The notes below the pieces were generated by a model that worked only from the letters and a program-made list of their open reading frames with translations, was not told the DNA's origin and did not search any database. Source: Paragorgia papillata (taxonomy: Eukaryota; Cnidaria; Anthozoa; Scleralcyonacea; Coralliidae). From it: 64,000 nt of DNA. Below are positions 9,742-19,081 of this stretch, in pieces; positions within the stretch are counted from its first letter, which is position 1; the number at the start of each line of letters is the position of its first letter. The stretch lies in contig JAWNZC010000261.1 of assembly GCA_035771165.1 (NCBI GenBank), positions 988,001 to 1,052,000 on the forward strand. The letters are read 5' to 3'. Made by a program: the position numbers and the translations under genes.

Positions 9742-10487
9742 TGGAACACGTCAGGAGATTGGTGCTAGTTCCAGAACATATGACAGATCGAAAGAGACCC
9801 TTGGTCACTCCTTTAACAGCGCAGGTGAATGAACTAGATTCAGAAATGCAAAATCTTCTTAAACGTCAAGATATAACACAAGACGAGAAAGTTTAAATGT
9901 ACGATCAGTCGCTGCAACGTTATTTGGGTTATTACGATAAAAGAATGAGTAGCCCAGTACGTGTAAGCGTCATACCGCCTACAACACCTATAGCTGACGA
10001 GGACAAACCTGAAGAATCAGTGAATACAGAAGAGACTGCTGAAACAGCACCCTCCGAGTTGCCTGGAGAGATAGAAACTGACATTTTAGAAAGTGTACCT
10101 GTAACAATGAAATCAAGAGCTCGACAGTTGGTTAAGAAACTTAAAGCAAATAAAGACCTCATTGGGTGGACTGACCAAGGACAGATGGTGTTTAAAGGAC
10201 GACCTATTCCAGGTACAAATGTTATCGACTTGGTCAACCATTCTCTACGCCAACGAAAGAATTTCAACCCTGCTGGATGGCAGCTTTTCGCAAAAGCATT
10301 AGGAAACATGAAAGTTCCCGAAGGCATTATCAGAAATGAAAATCGTTTAAGTATGGTCCGAGAATATAAAACTAAAGATATTTCAGACAACACCCCCCTG
10401 ACGTCACAGGTAGCGCCAGCAACATTGAAAAGAACAAAACAGAAACGAAGAGACAAAAACTTACATCCATATAAATGGGTTAAATAA
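9741..10487 (+). pseudogene. Maverick conserved protein of unknown function, one nonsense codon
   Basis: The frame opens at the ATG at 9,741 and is broken by a TAA at 9,894; it then stays open from 9,897 to 10,487 (196 codons). The N-terminal part is acidic (residues about 75-100). A central segment contains IGWTDQGQMVFKGR and GTNVIDLVN, and the C-terminus is basic, ending near HPYKWVK. Copy 2 has a different stop, so neither copy is intact. The gene converges on the protease gene, and the 70-bp gap carries polyadenylation signals on both strands. I do not recognise a catalytic motif. Confidence 0.65.
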
Positions 10488-10555
10488 ATTTATTCCTTGT
10501 AAAGCTTTGATATTACAATAAAGAATTGTTTACAACACTATTTGTCTTGTATTTA
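10488..10555. terminator. convergent polyadenylation region
   Basis: AATAAA occurs for the plus-strand gene (10,484-10,489 and 10,518-10,523) and TTTATT, its complement, for the minus-strand protease gene (10,550-10,555). Two genes meet tail to tail here, and the same arrangement is present in copy 2. Confidence 0.6.
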
Positions 10556-11017
10556 TTACACACAATAATATTTACGCATAAAGTCACGAACTAACATGTC
10601 ATTCCATTCTTTATTATCAGTAAACATGCCAACAATTGTTGACATGGCTATATTTCTACATCGATGTAAAGCATAAAATAAACAATATTGTCCACACACG
10701 CGAGACCCCAATGACTGTAAAGTCTGTTCATTCCAAGTAAAAGTACTGCTATGATCTCGTAAAAACGTTTCAAAGGTTTTGCTATAAAAGCTCGGTTCTT
10801 GTCCGTACGAACCCATGAACTCCCCTTTTCCATCTGTGGTAAGATAAATTGCTACCCAATGCGTACCAGATCCATTACTAGGATCCACATTCAGAATAAA
10901 ACCTCTAGGTCTTTTCGATATCTGACTTGGTAGACGATCCGATGGTAACACGTGTTTAAATACGCTCTTGGTAAATGGATCACTTTTCAGGACGTTCAGG
11001 ATTTGTAGAGTGTTCAT
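10556..11017 (-). CDS. Maverick adenain-like cysteine protease
   Basis: A frame of 153 codons from the ATG at 11,017; in-frame codons continue upstream to 11,086, but the 11,017 start lies just 1 nt past the capsid stop codon. The catalytic His is in GSGTHWVAIYL (residues about 70-80) and the nucleophile Cys in SRVCGQYCLFYAL (residues about 115-125), with SYGQEPS between them. This is the layout of adenovirus-type (C5/Ulp-fold) maturation proteases of Mavericks. Expected role: cleavage of capsid precursors during assembly. This copy is open; the copy at 29,081 is frameshifted. Confidence 0.85.
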   Translation of the reverse strand: MNTLQILNVLKSDPFTKSVFKHVLPSDRLPSQISKRPRGFILNVDPSNGSGTHWVAIYLTTDGKGEFMGSYGQEPSFYSKTFETFLRDHSSTFTWNEQTLQSLGSRVCGQYCLFYALHRCRNIAMSTIVGMFTDNKEWNDMLVRDFMRKYYCV

Positions 11018-11018
11018 C

Positions 11019-12365
11019 TTAACTGCTAAAGTCGCATAGAACGTTGCGGTTGGCGTCAATTTCGATAAGACTTTGAAATTCTCCAAGCACCACGATATTT
11101 ATAGCTGTTGTCAGAGCCGTTCCAAAATGACATTGTATCGATACGTTTCCATTTTTAATCGGTTGAATATGATCGCTCAGACACAGATCAGCTGTCAGAT
11201 CAAACACAAATAGAGTGTACCCATTGGCATACTCGTCTCGTGTAATACCATTGCCATCATTTTTAATTAATTTGTTAGTACCAGCATACAAGGTTTGGAA
11301 AGCGGACACGTAGTTACTTCCTCTCGCAGCAGCAAATTTCAGTTGCATGGGTTTTCCAGGCAAATGCTCCCCATTTACCGTTAGACCAAGAGAAGTAATG
11401 TCGTATGTTTTGAAATTGAAAGGATTTTTGGTATAGGTACCATTATAAGCATCTGCGTCGACCATTCCAATGACCACTCGATCAGGTATAGGGCCTTGAA
11501 ATATATTTGGTTGATTGCCAGACATATTTCCTCTCGGTACAGAAACCACTTTACAACTTACACGATTGATGGGGTACTTGGCCGTGACACGTTGAAGGGC
11601 ATGGGTATGAGCTAACATAACGGTCGAAGAGACGTTGACACGTCGAACGCGAAATACACATTCTTCCAAAACCACTTTAAAGTCAGGATGCTCTGCTGAC
11701 GACGCAAGGGAAAACGGGTTTCTCGAAGGCACTAGCTTGAGCTTGATCGGTACAGCACCAAGGATATAACGGGCTTGTGCAAACAGATCGGAATGGATTC
11801 TGCCTTCCATAGCCACAGACTTACTTTGACTTGCATGAACATACCGCAGTTTCAAACCCTTGTTTGCATCGGCATCTACTGCCACGGGGTTTACGACATC
11901 CATTCGACCAGCTTGATCTTTATAGAACAGCGCTGAGGTCAGATGAGATGATTTCGCGTCTTTGCTAAAGTTCAGTACGGTCTCCATATATGATCGGTAG
12001 GGATAAGCAGTGCTCGATGGTGTGACAAGTTTGTTGTTTAGGTAAACTTCCGCTTCAGAAAATAAAGCATGCATCCACAGATTTACAGGTCCGACTTGAA
12101 CATTTTCATCGAGATTACTTCCATCATGGTTGGTTATTTTTGCTTTCACGTGTAGATAACTATTTGCTAAATCGGTATACACATCAGAATTTGCAGCACA
12201 CAGAAACTCGATGGTGTCTGAAGCTCCAATACTCCACACTGGATCTATATCTTCCCAAAATCCTTTATTCATTTCTACTTGTGTAGCAGGCATTACAAAT
12301 AAATCTAATTCTGATTTTGCACACTCACACGAATCTTTATGTAGGGCACTAACAGCTTGACTCAT
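11019..12365 (-). CDS. Maverick major capsid protein (double jelly-roll type)
   Basis: An intact frame of 448 codons and the longest gene of the element. It matches, from memory, the invertebrate family annotated as 'F54H12.2-like', which neighbours transposon integrases and corresponds to the hexon-like major capsid protein of Mavericks. Features include a short acidic N-terminus, a strand-rich body with WSIGASDTIEFLCAAN near residue 45, and ALFYKDQAGRMD near 155. Its ATG overlaps the stop of the basic protein gene by ATGA, and its stop is directly followed by the protease ATG. Compared with copy 2 it lacks two codons near residue 186. Structural role inferred from family and context. Confidence 0.8.
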   Translation of the reverse strand: MSQAVSALHKDSCECAKSELDLFVMPATQVEMNKGFWEDIDPVWSIGASDTIEFLCAANSDVYTDLANSYLHVKAKITNHDGSNLDENVQVGPVNLWMHALFSEAEVYLNNKLVTPSSTAYPYRSYMETVLNFSKDAKSSHLTSALFYKDQAGRMDVVNPVAVDADANKGLKLRYVHASQSKSVAMEGRIHSDLFAQARYILGAVPIKLKLVPSRNPFSLASSAEHPDFKVVLEECVFRVRRVNVSSTVMLAHTHALQRVTAKYPINRVSCKVVSVPRGNMSGNQPNIFQGPIPDRVVIGMVDADAYNGTYTKNPFNFKTYDITSLGLTVNGEHLPGKPMQLKFAAARGSNYVSAFQTLYAGTNKLIKNDGNGITRDEYANGYTLFVFDLTADLCLSDHIQPIKNGNVSIQCHFGTALTTAINIVVLGEFQSLIEIDANRNVLCDFSS

Positions 12366-12835
12366 GATTTATATTTTATAAACGGTCCAATCTTTGCTTC
12401 CGTAGGCTCAGATGTTTTCTTCTTCACAGTTTGCGAACGACTGACGGTTTTACGTCTTGTGTTGACTTTTATAGGAGAATTCACCCGTTTGCGTTTACGA
12501 CCGGCTCCTGATTGGTTCGTAATCCGACGGACTCCTTTTTGAACAGGATCTTTCACGGCTTCAGAACCACGCCCTTTTATCGCTTGCTTTACATTCTTCC
12601 CTGCAAGAACATCTTGAACAACGTCTTTTGCAGTTTGCAGAGCTCTTCTTCCAATAGCTTGAGCTCCTCGTTTCACCAGAGGTATTGCAAAGCGTGCAAT
12701 ACTTTAAAAAAAACTTCCAATGCCGTAACCTTTCTGAATACGTGCACCTCGGAAACCAGGTAGACTTCCACCTTGTTGTCTTCTTAAATAATGCTGTTGA
12801 AATTGCTTTACGTCTGGAATAATTGTATGTCTCAT
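12362..12835 (-). pseudogene. Maverick basic core-like protein with in-frame stop
   Basis: A frame of 158 codons interrupted by one TAA at codon 44; the reading frame is the same on both sides. The N-terminus is Gly/Arg-rich and followed by hydrophobic helices; the C-terminal half is strongly basic (AGRKRKRVNS and a KTVSRSQTVKKK stretch). Composition resembles adenovirus minor core or membrane-active proteins, but the identity is inference. Copy 2 carries exactly the same stop, so either both copies descend from an already mutated parent or the stop is read through. Confidence 0.6.
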
Positions 12836-12837
12836 TT

Positions 12838-13635
12838 TTAAATGAAATACGAAGATCTTCGCTGTCTAAAGTGAAGTGTCACGATCGACTTCCCGAAGCC
12901 AAATGACACGTTTTCGTTTTTGTCGTGCTTTATATTCACTTCAATTGTTTCGAAGGACTTTACCTTGACAGGAATATATTGTAGGTTACGGAGACTGACA
13001 TTCACGTTTTCACCATAACTTCCTTGAGTATTGACAATTCTGAGTAGGGGCACTTTGACATCACCGACAAACTGTGCATCTACGATATCAGTGTATACAT
13101 ACATAGCTGAAAATCCACCGTTAACATCTGCTACGTAAGGACTTAGGGTTTTCTTTTTAATAAAGGTGTCTTGTTGAAACCCCAATGTTGTAGCAATGTC
13201 ACCACTAAACCAAACGTTTGCCCCATTTTTTACATCGACGGTTACTTTCCGTGTACTTCGATTATACCTAAAATTTATCTTGGCTCGTGCCTCTTTGTTC
13301 ATGCTACGGTTTAAAGCCCCCACTAGATCAGCAATGGTGTTATAGTAACCATTTGGGATAATACCAGTATCGTCATATTTTGTTCCAGCGTTGTATAGAA
13401 ACGTTTGTTGATTACCTTTTCGAATCGCGCTCCATGTATGGGGATAATATAACTCTGATAAAGCTACTTCCCAGTCACCTGTCAGTTGTACAGTTTCAGC
13501 AAGCTTCACTTTAAAATTTGCTACAGTATTATCTGGAAAATATTCCATAGAGCTATTGCTTGGAAGCGTTAAATAAAACTGTGTTGCTATGTCGAAGAAC
13601 AATACACAAATGAACACAAATTGTAAGGTACACAC
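12838..13635 (-). CDS. Maverick penton-like minor capsid protein
   Basis: An open frame of 265 codons. Family knowledge: Mavericks encode a second capsid protein (single jelly-roll, penton role) beside the major one. Seen here are an opening FYLTLPSNSSMEYFPDN motif, a GDWEVALSELYYPHTW segment and a strand-rich body. In copy 2 the likely start is the Met just before ATQFYLTL; in this copy that codon is ATA (Ile), so translation would have to begin 15 codons earlier within a hydrophobic leader. That leader is conserved in all three copies and could be either untranslated sequence or a true N-terminus. Confidence 0.75.
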   Translation of the reverse strand: MCTLQFVFICVLFFDIATQFYLTLPSNSSMEYFPDNTVANFKVKLAETVQLTGDWEVALSELYYPHTWSAIRKGNQQTFLYNAGTKYDDTGIIPNGYYNTIADLVGALNRSMNKEARAKINFRYNRSTRKVTVDVKNGANVWFSGDIATTLGFQQDTFIKKKTLSPYVADVNGGFSAMYVYTDIVDAQFVGDVKVPLLRIVNTQGSYGENVNVSLRNLQYIPVKVKSFETIEVNIKHDKNENVSFGFGKSIVTLHFRQRRSSYFI

Positions 13636-13639
13636 ATTT

Positions 13640-14717
13640 TTATTTCGTTATATCTTTTACATTATCGGCTGATACCCAGGAATTAAAATCTTCAGGGTAG
13701 CCTAACCATTTTACAAGATACTCTTTACGTTTACCATGCATGCGTGACTTAATTACTCTTTCTATTCTATAAAAGTCACTATCTGTCTTTATAACTCTTT
13801 GCAATTCCTGTTCGTAAAATGTTCCTTGTAACTCTTCTCTGTGATAATCGGCAATACACTGGCGGTCGTCTGGGTACTCGCTTCGTGACGATGAACACCT
13901 CTTCGGTCCAGTTAGGTAAGTAGCCTTTCTTGAATGTACGTCTTGCTTTGCTAATCCGAACTTGGTCACCAATGCTGAATTTATATTTGATGGGTTTGCT
14001 GGACTCATCACCATACAGTTTTTGCCACACAATACTCTCGTTTTCTCGATTAACATCAACTGGTCTCATCCCAATACTACGGTGTCTCGAATAGTTGTAG
14101 GAATATACTAATTTTTGTAGTACATCGGTATATTTCAACGTATTCTTTGCCGTAAAATATTTCCACATTTTCCCCTTTAACGTTCGGTTAAATCGTTCAA
14201 CGATGGATGCCTTGGTATCGTTGTGTGTTGTAAAAAATCTAATATGCTTGTCCTTCAATAACTTTTGAAAGCGTTTGTTGGTAAATTCAGTTCCTTTATC
14301 GGTATGAAATGTTTCAGGCTTCCTTCCTTTCTTTAGTATCTTTTCAAAGGCTTTAACCAGACTCTCTGCAGTCTTTGTTTTTAGTGGTTCCACCCACGCA
14401 AATTTGGACAGTACATCAATAACAGTTAAAACGTATTTATAACCATTATTTGTTTTACTAAGCGAATCCATAATTACTAGATCAGCCTCCCACTCCTCGT
14501 CCATCCCTCCAACAATAACACGATTTCGCTTAAAATTATGTCGTACGGGTTTATGCAAAGTATAGGTATCTTGCTGTCTAAGCCATGTTTTTATCTTGTT
14601 TCGGGATATCTGGAATTTACCGTCACTTCTTACGACACGGTATAAGGCATCTACGCCACCAAAACTTGCCGGACTTTTTGGCTTGTAATACAGATCGTGA
14701 AGGTACTGTTCCGCCAT
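13640..14717 (-). pseudogene. Maverick DDE integrase with C-terminal chromodomain, frameshifted
   Basis: The retrovirus-type catalytic core is present: first Asp in EWEADLVIMDS, second in FHTDKGTEFTN, Glu in ASIVERFNRTLKG. A C-terminal chromodomain follows (YLVKWLGYPEDFNSW). An N-terminal segment at residues 1-60 resembles the integrase zinc-binding region but lacks a clear HHCC set. The frame shifts near 13,860 through a 5-nt deletion between core and chromodomain, compared with the other copies. In Mavericks this enzyme inserts the element and makes 6-bp duplications. Confidence 0.88.
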
Positions 14718-14829
14718 CTAATTCGGATGCCAGTATCACAATTTTCCCCCCACAGCACGCTGATATACAGCGAATCTTTCGAAAAATATTACGAAGGGCT
14801 ATTTGTGGTAATCCTCCACAGCAAGTCAT
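14623..14829 (-). CDS. small Cys-rich ORF overlapping the integrase start
   Basis: A frame of 68 codons beginning MTCCGGLPQIALRNI with a second CCGG cluster (ISACCGGK), overlapping the integrase N-terminus in another frame. The frame is open in all three arms of the two Mavericks, which suggests but does not prove that it is coding. A TTTATT polyadenylation-type signal and a 300-bp spacer lie upstream. Function unknown. Confidence 0.35.
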   Translation of the reverse strand: MTCCGGLPQIALRNIFRKIRCISACCGGKIVILASELDGGTVPSRSVLQAKKSGKFWWRRCLIPCRKK

Positions 14830-15001
14830 GTTCACGCGACAAAGGTTAGAAGTAAAGGAACATAAGAAAGTCAAGGACACGATATAAATGCAAACATATT
14901 TATTACATATTAAATTAGAATACAAAACTATACATGTCTTCAGTCAATGCATCAAATGTATAAATATACAGATTAAAAACAGTTTTTTAAAGTTTGAATG
15001 A

Positions 15002-15503
15002 TCAGCAAATGTTGAGTTTTTCTATGTCTTCAGTCAATGCATCGACAGATTTTTGAAAAAGGTACTCTTGGTAGGCTTCTTTAGAGTCACTCTTTCTACT
15101 TGTAGAGGATTCACCCGTTTCTGCGTTCTTGTATTGATATTGTAATGGACTGCTGAAAAGACACCCAATGTTATAAATTCGTGGCGAGCTCTCTGTAGGT
15201 TTCCATTCAAAGAATCCGCATGCGTGTTGTCTTTCGTTAGGACACGAGTAAAACAGACGACCCTGGTTGTCCCCTTCTTTCTTAACTTTACGAGTACGGC
15301 AAACCATTCCGTGTTTATACAAAGGCTTTCGACTCTCGAAGACATCCCCCATTGCCAAAACGTGCAGGGATTCTCTCGTTCAGAACAGACGAAGTAAGGT
15401 CTCCCACAATGTTTAACGATATTTCCTCAACATAGCATGTTAAAAGTGTACACTCAATCTTTCTCTCGCGCAAATTTAAAATCTCAATCAGGTCGGAATC
15501 CAT
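15002..15503 (-). pseudogene. Maverick tandem GRF-type zinc-finger protein, frameshifted
   Basis: The N-terminal half starts at 15,503 (MDSDLIEILNLRERK). The C-terminal half carries a clear GRF zinc finger: Cys in HGMVCRTRK, then GRLFYSCPNE and CGFFEWKP. An upstream, less complete GRF-like unit (PYFVCSERENPCTFWQW) is readable where the frames meet near 15,350. GRF fingers bind single-stranded nucleic acid in TOP3A, NEIL3 and APEX2. A single-base frame change separates the halves here. Confidence 0.6.
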
Positions 15504-15704
15504 TGAAATGACAACCTGTATTTACCATTTCCTAATATTAATGACTTTGTTTAATCGATTTTTAATGACTTTTTTCGCCCAAACTTGTGGAGTAATATTC
15601 AAATTCGCCTTAGCAACGCTCTAACATCCCTCACAACAGTTACGTTAGGAATCTAATCAACCTTTGTATCCACGAGTGTTTTATTTCGTATTTCTGCAAG
15701 TCAA

Positions 15705-16004
15705 TTAGCCTAAAATCTTGGCAGTTCTTTTAATGGCTTGGCGAAATGTTTCGGTGTCGCAATAATCGCTTACTTTCAACACTAGAGTCAAATAAGCAAT
15801 AATTCTCCCGAAATTCACAAGATCCATCTCTTGATAAATAGTATACAAGCTACTCGGCAAGTTATCTCTGTTGATTTGACCGATAATACTCTCATACAAT
15901 TCACCATGCTCTCTAAGGCATCTATTCATGTAAAAACATAACGTATCTTTTTCTATATCGATATTATTTTCCCGCAATTCAGCCCAAATTGTTTGTTCGG
16001 CCAT
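15705..16004 (-). pseudogene. Maverick Bcl-2-like protein, C-terminally frameshifted
   Basis: Same protein as the intact gene at 24,278-24,643, reading from MAEQTIWAELREN. A one-base loss near 15,715 ends the frame after 99 codons, removing the BH2-like C-terminus. The BH1-like stretch (LVNFGRIIAYL) remains. Upstream lie the subterminal GC-richer repeats with TATA-like TATAGGA. Confidence 0.5.
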
Positions 16005-16034
16005 CGTGTTTAAAATGACGTAATCTTAACAAGC

Positions 16035-16115
16035 GCTCGGCGTTTTATCGGACTCGGAAATGCTTCGGCGTTTTATAGGAATCGGAAATACTTCGGCGTT
16101 TTTTCGACTCGCACG
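16035..16115. repeat. Maverick subterminal tandem repeats, copy 1
   Basis: Two to three units of about 31 bp built on TCGGCGTTTTAT and GGAATCGGAAAT. Matching repeats occur just inside both ends of copy 2 (24,165-24,245 and 35,518-35,600). They sit upstream of the Bcl-2-like gene and may act as its promoter region or as integrase-binding repeats. Confidence 0.6.
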
Positions 16116-16131
16116 AGTAAACACGCGTAGG

Positions 16132-16448
16132 TATATAAACCTCAAACGTACCATACCTGCATGCGAGAATGGAATCTTACATTTTGTCTGATAACGAGAA
16201 AGAGGATGTTTCATAGTTCAGATGATGAAGATGAACCTATCGTTACCATATATACGCTTGCAGATCAAGTGATTTACAATAGAATTGGAGGTAAAGTTTT
16301 ACATTGCTTAGCTAAAGTCCTCATTCACTTGAGCCATGAGTTGGCCGTCTTTCGCCATAACAGTCCAGCCACCGTTAAACTGAAGAAATATTCGTGTTAT
16401 AGCATGGTTTTGTGTGACGACAATAAAAAACTCAATACATGCATGTAA
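16132..16448 (+). CDS. small TATA-driven ORF beside Maverick copy 1, unknown
   Basis: TATATAA (16,132-16,138) lies about 23 nt before the ATG at 16,161, and AATAAA occurs at 16,465. The 95-codon frame has an acidic start (SSDDEDEP) followed by a helical basic region. An ATG in another frame at 16,169 also opens with an acidic stretch that ends after 15 codons, hinting at a frameshift. It is absent from copy 2. It may be an accessory gene of copy 1 or belong to the flank. No family recognised. Confidence 0.35.
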
Positions 16449-16905
16449 CTTAACAGGATATTACAATAAATATTTGGCATTTCACTCGATTAAACTGGAT
16501 AGACTAGGTAATTTTGAACTCGTGGCCAAGCATGAACGATTGCGGGGCATGGTTGCAGGGCAAGCATTCATATAACACTTATGTACCTAGCATTGAACAC
16601 AAGGCAATGGTAATTCATATACTCGAGTTGACGGGCAGTCTGAAGTTTTTCAAAGTGAACCCACCATGCACATGGCAATTGTTAGTCCCCAAATATTTTT
16701 ATTTATTAAAGTTCTTCTGCTAGTGTATATGGTTTGTCATCTGCGGAAGGCATTGTTCGGTAGCATATCATCAACGCGTCATTCAGAGAACCCGGACTAT
16801 GATCTTCAATGGCGACAGTTTGACATGGGCGTCGTGGCTCTGAGATTTTAGGGGTACGAATAGCACAATGTTTCCGACAAACAACAAAAATTTTCCGACA
16901 TACGT

Positions 16906-16938
<33 letters not shown>

Positions 16939-17056
16939 TCACGCTATATACTTCACGCTATCTGAATGTACTTCACCGATGCTGTCCCACATGCGGTTGT
17001 CACCGACGATCCCATGTGTATAAGTAATTGATGGAATTCATTCAGATTGTTCCAAG
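16449..17056. other. no supported gene
   Basis: AT-rich spacer with a (TA)n tract at 16,905-16,939. The last 100 bp before the hammerhead is likely the 3' part of a PLE-type element, but no coding remnant is visible. Confidence 0.5.
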
Positions 17057-17099
17057 CTACACTGATGAGCTGTTGTACAGCGAAACACCGTGTCTGTAG
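17057..17099 (+). ncRNA. type I hammerhead ribozyme B
   Basis: All parts are canonical. Stem I is CTACA (17,057-17,061) with TGTAG (17,095-17,099). The core is CTGATGA (17,062-17,068). Stem II is GCTGT/ACAGC with loop TGT. GAAA is at 17,082-17,085. Stem III is ACA/TGT with loop CCG. The cleavage triplet is GTC, with cleavage after 17,094. The 3-bp stem III is the hallmark of the minimal hammerheads described in Penelope-like retroelements. A (TA)n tract follows. Confidence 0.92.
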
Positions 17100-17103
17100 A
17101 TTG

Positions 17104-17106
<3 letters not shown>

Positions 17107-17162
<56 letters not shown>

Positions 17163-17283
17163 TACAAAGTATAAAGTATAGTTTTACCTTAAAGTCTTAA
17201 AGTCTATACTTTATACTTTGTATTTTGCTCTATCTATATATGGTATTGAGCACTCTCTAACATTTCGTGAACCATAACTCACT

Positions 17284-17345
<62 letters not shown>
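17107..17345. repeat. (TA)n tracts flanking an imperfect palindrome
   Basis: TA runs at 17,107-17,157 and 17,283-17,345. Between them, ACAAAGTATAAAGTATAG (about 17,163) is inverted at about 17,204-17,221. Confidence 0.85.
17226..17256 (+). other. shared GCTCT...GAGCACT end motif, copy B
   Basis: GCTCT, a 17-nt AT-rich interval, then GAGCACTCT, 127 nt after hammerhead B. It is followed by AACATTTCGTGAACC; copy C is followed by the similar GACATTCCGTGAAC. Confidence 0.6.
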
Positions 17346-17350
<5 letters not shown>

Positions 17351-17694
17351 ACATCTTCATAAAATAAGAGGTAAAAATACACATAATAGATTTAATAGTA
17401 ATATCATTTCAAAGAAAAACTGTTATCACAGAGCTTTAGAAGGATGCATGCATGCAGACGTGTTTATCAGGAGTCCAGCTGTCCTTGACATATATATCAA
17501 TCTTGTCCACGAAAACGCACACAAAAAAGCAAAACAAAGCAACGGTTTCAACATGAAACGAAAAATCATGGACAAGAACAAAGCTTCAAAAACAGGCAAA
17601 ATACTATAGCCAAACGCCGCCTCCGCCGCCGCCGAGATGTGACAGAAAGCGCCTACGGACATTGATGCGGCGACAAACCATTTCGTCGCCGACT

Positions 17695-17962
17695 AAGAAA
17701 GCTTTTAAGATACTGGAACAAGTTAGTCAGTGCGTACAATATGGAGTATTTTATATGTTATGGCTCATTGTTGGGGTATCATGGGACTCGTGACGTCATC
17801 CTTTACGAACACGACATCGACATTTGCATGAATCAAAGAGATTTTCGTCGCCTGGTCAAGTGGGAATCGAAAAGGCCTTTTCGTTTCCAGGATGGTAAGC
17901 CTCGCTTGGTTATCCAAAGGAGCTCTTCAAATGCGCGAAGGATGAACTGCAAATTAAAGTAA
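17695..17962 (+). pseudogene. LicD/fukutin-like nucleotidyltransferase fragment
   Basis: The segment YFICYGSLLGYHGTR-DVILYEHDIDI matches the N-terminal signature of the LicD/fukutin family (YGSLLG...R...I-x-x-D-x-DID), which transfers phospho-sugar or phosphocholine groups to glycans. The preceding helix (KAFKILEQVSQCVQYG) is readable in a different frame, so a frameshift separates them. Only about 90 codons remain of a domain usually near 200. A broken exon or retro-fragment is most likely. Confidence 0.6.
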
Positions 17963-18062
17963 CGAGAAAGTAGACCCTTAAGTTCGATCTTATCTCCCCC
18001 CTCTCGCGTTGAGCTTGGATTTTTCGGCTTTCTTGACGTTTTTCTGTACCGAACGGGCAATT

Positions 18063-18571
18063 AATACGTGTGTTATACAACATACGTACACATATATTAA
18101 GTGATAGTTAAGCTTTCTAGCTGCATCTGGCTATTCTATTGTAGAATGCCGCAATGCAAACAAATAGTTGAAAATAATCAAAACTACGTGAAAGTAACAA
18201 CTGTAATATCAATTAGCCTTCCTGTAGCTTCATCACTATCAAAATCATATCTACCATTTTTCTGTAATTAAGTGCATGTTTCTGTCGTAAGTTTATTTAC
18301 TAGCTTGTCAACAGTTTTCTTAAAAGCCCTCTATATTGTCCTGTCAGTATGATCTAAGGCCGGCACACATTTTTTATGTAAGCTAGGTGAATTTAGCATG
18401 ATTCTACGCCAAGAAGAAGCTTCGCAATGTTTACATAACCCAAACGACAACTTAAGCAATAATTATTCAAAGTTGAACTGTTCCCTAAATACTCAACGAA
18501 ACTGTGAAATATTATAACACCTTATACCTTATTACATCTACTTTTTTACCATATCAATGTAGTCGAGAAAA
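18063..18571. other. no supported gene
   Basis: AT-rich intergenic sequence. Nothing recognised on either strand. Confidence 0.5.
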
Positions 18572-18619
18572 AGGGTATATTATAAGTAATATTGGGCATT
18601 TCACTCGATTGCATAGCAT

Positions 18620-18817
18620 GTTCTAGGGATTTTGGGTGAAGGAAAATTCGAGTGTAGAATATATACATTTTAAGACCAAACCAGGACCAGTTGCGAAAAA
18701 TGCAACTATACACAGGCCTTCCGATAGGAATTGAACCCACGACCTTGCGATTCTATTGCAATGCTCTGACCACAGAGCCACGGAGGGCGTTGCCGAGAGC
18801 TTGATGGCGAGTTCTGT
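18620..18817 (-). mobile_element. tRNA-derived SINE, tandem copy 1
   Basis: On the minus strand a tRNA-like head shows a box A (TGGCTCTGTGG) and a box B (GGTTCAATTCC), with a 7-nt loop in the anticodon position. It is followed by a body containing GTTGCATTTTTCGCAACTGG. The head is imperfect, so it is a SINE or tRNA pseudogene rather than a tRNA gene. Confidence 0.7.
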
Positions 18818-18897
18818 ATATATATATATATATATTAAGGTGGTAATGCCAGGAAAGAATTGGGTATATTAGAAGTAATATTGGGCATTTCACTCGA

Positions 18898-19081
18898 TTT
18901 TGGGTGAAGGAAAATTCGAGTGTAGAATATATACATTTTAAGGCCAAACTGGGACCAGTTGCGAAAAATGCAACTACACAGGCCTTCCGGTAGGAATTGA
19001 ACCCACGACCTTGCGATTCTAGTGCAATGCTCTGACCACTGAGCGACGGAGGGCGTTGCCGAGAGCGTGATGGCGAGTTCT
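18898..19081 (-). mobile_element. tRNA-derived SINE, tandem copy 2
   Basis: Second unit of the same family. Box A TCGCTCAGTGG and box B GGTTCAATTCC are present, with a Ser(AGA)-like anticodon loop. It shares the GTTGCATTTTTCGCAACTGG body with the copies at 18.6 and 60.9 kb. Confidence 0.7.

Larger units (their letters stand above)
9050..16115 (-). mobile_element. Maverick/Polinton copy 1, truncated at both ends
   Basis: About 7.06 kb collinear with copy 2 (24,165-31,060) in opposite orientation. Gene order from the left: ATPase fragment, small protein and unknown protein (plus); protease, major capsid, basic protein, penton-like, integrase, GRF protein and Bcl-2-like protein (minus). Homology starts abruptly inside the ATPase gene at about 9,050 and stops in the subterminal repeats near 16,115. 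Neither the AGTAGT terminus nor a target duplication is present. Capsid, penton-like and protease genes remain open. Confidence 0.9.

Noticed and set aside
9050..16115. A free viral genome or prophage
   Set aside because: Surrounded by animal repeats and introns, truncated and with broken genes; an endogenous Maverick explains it.
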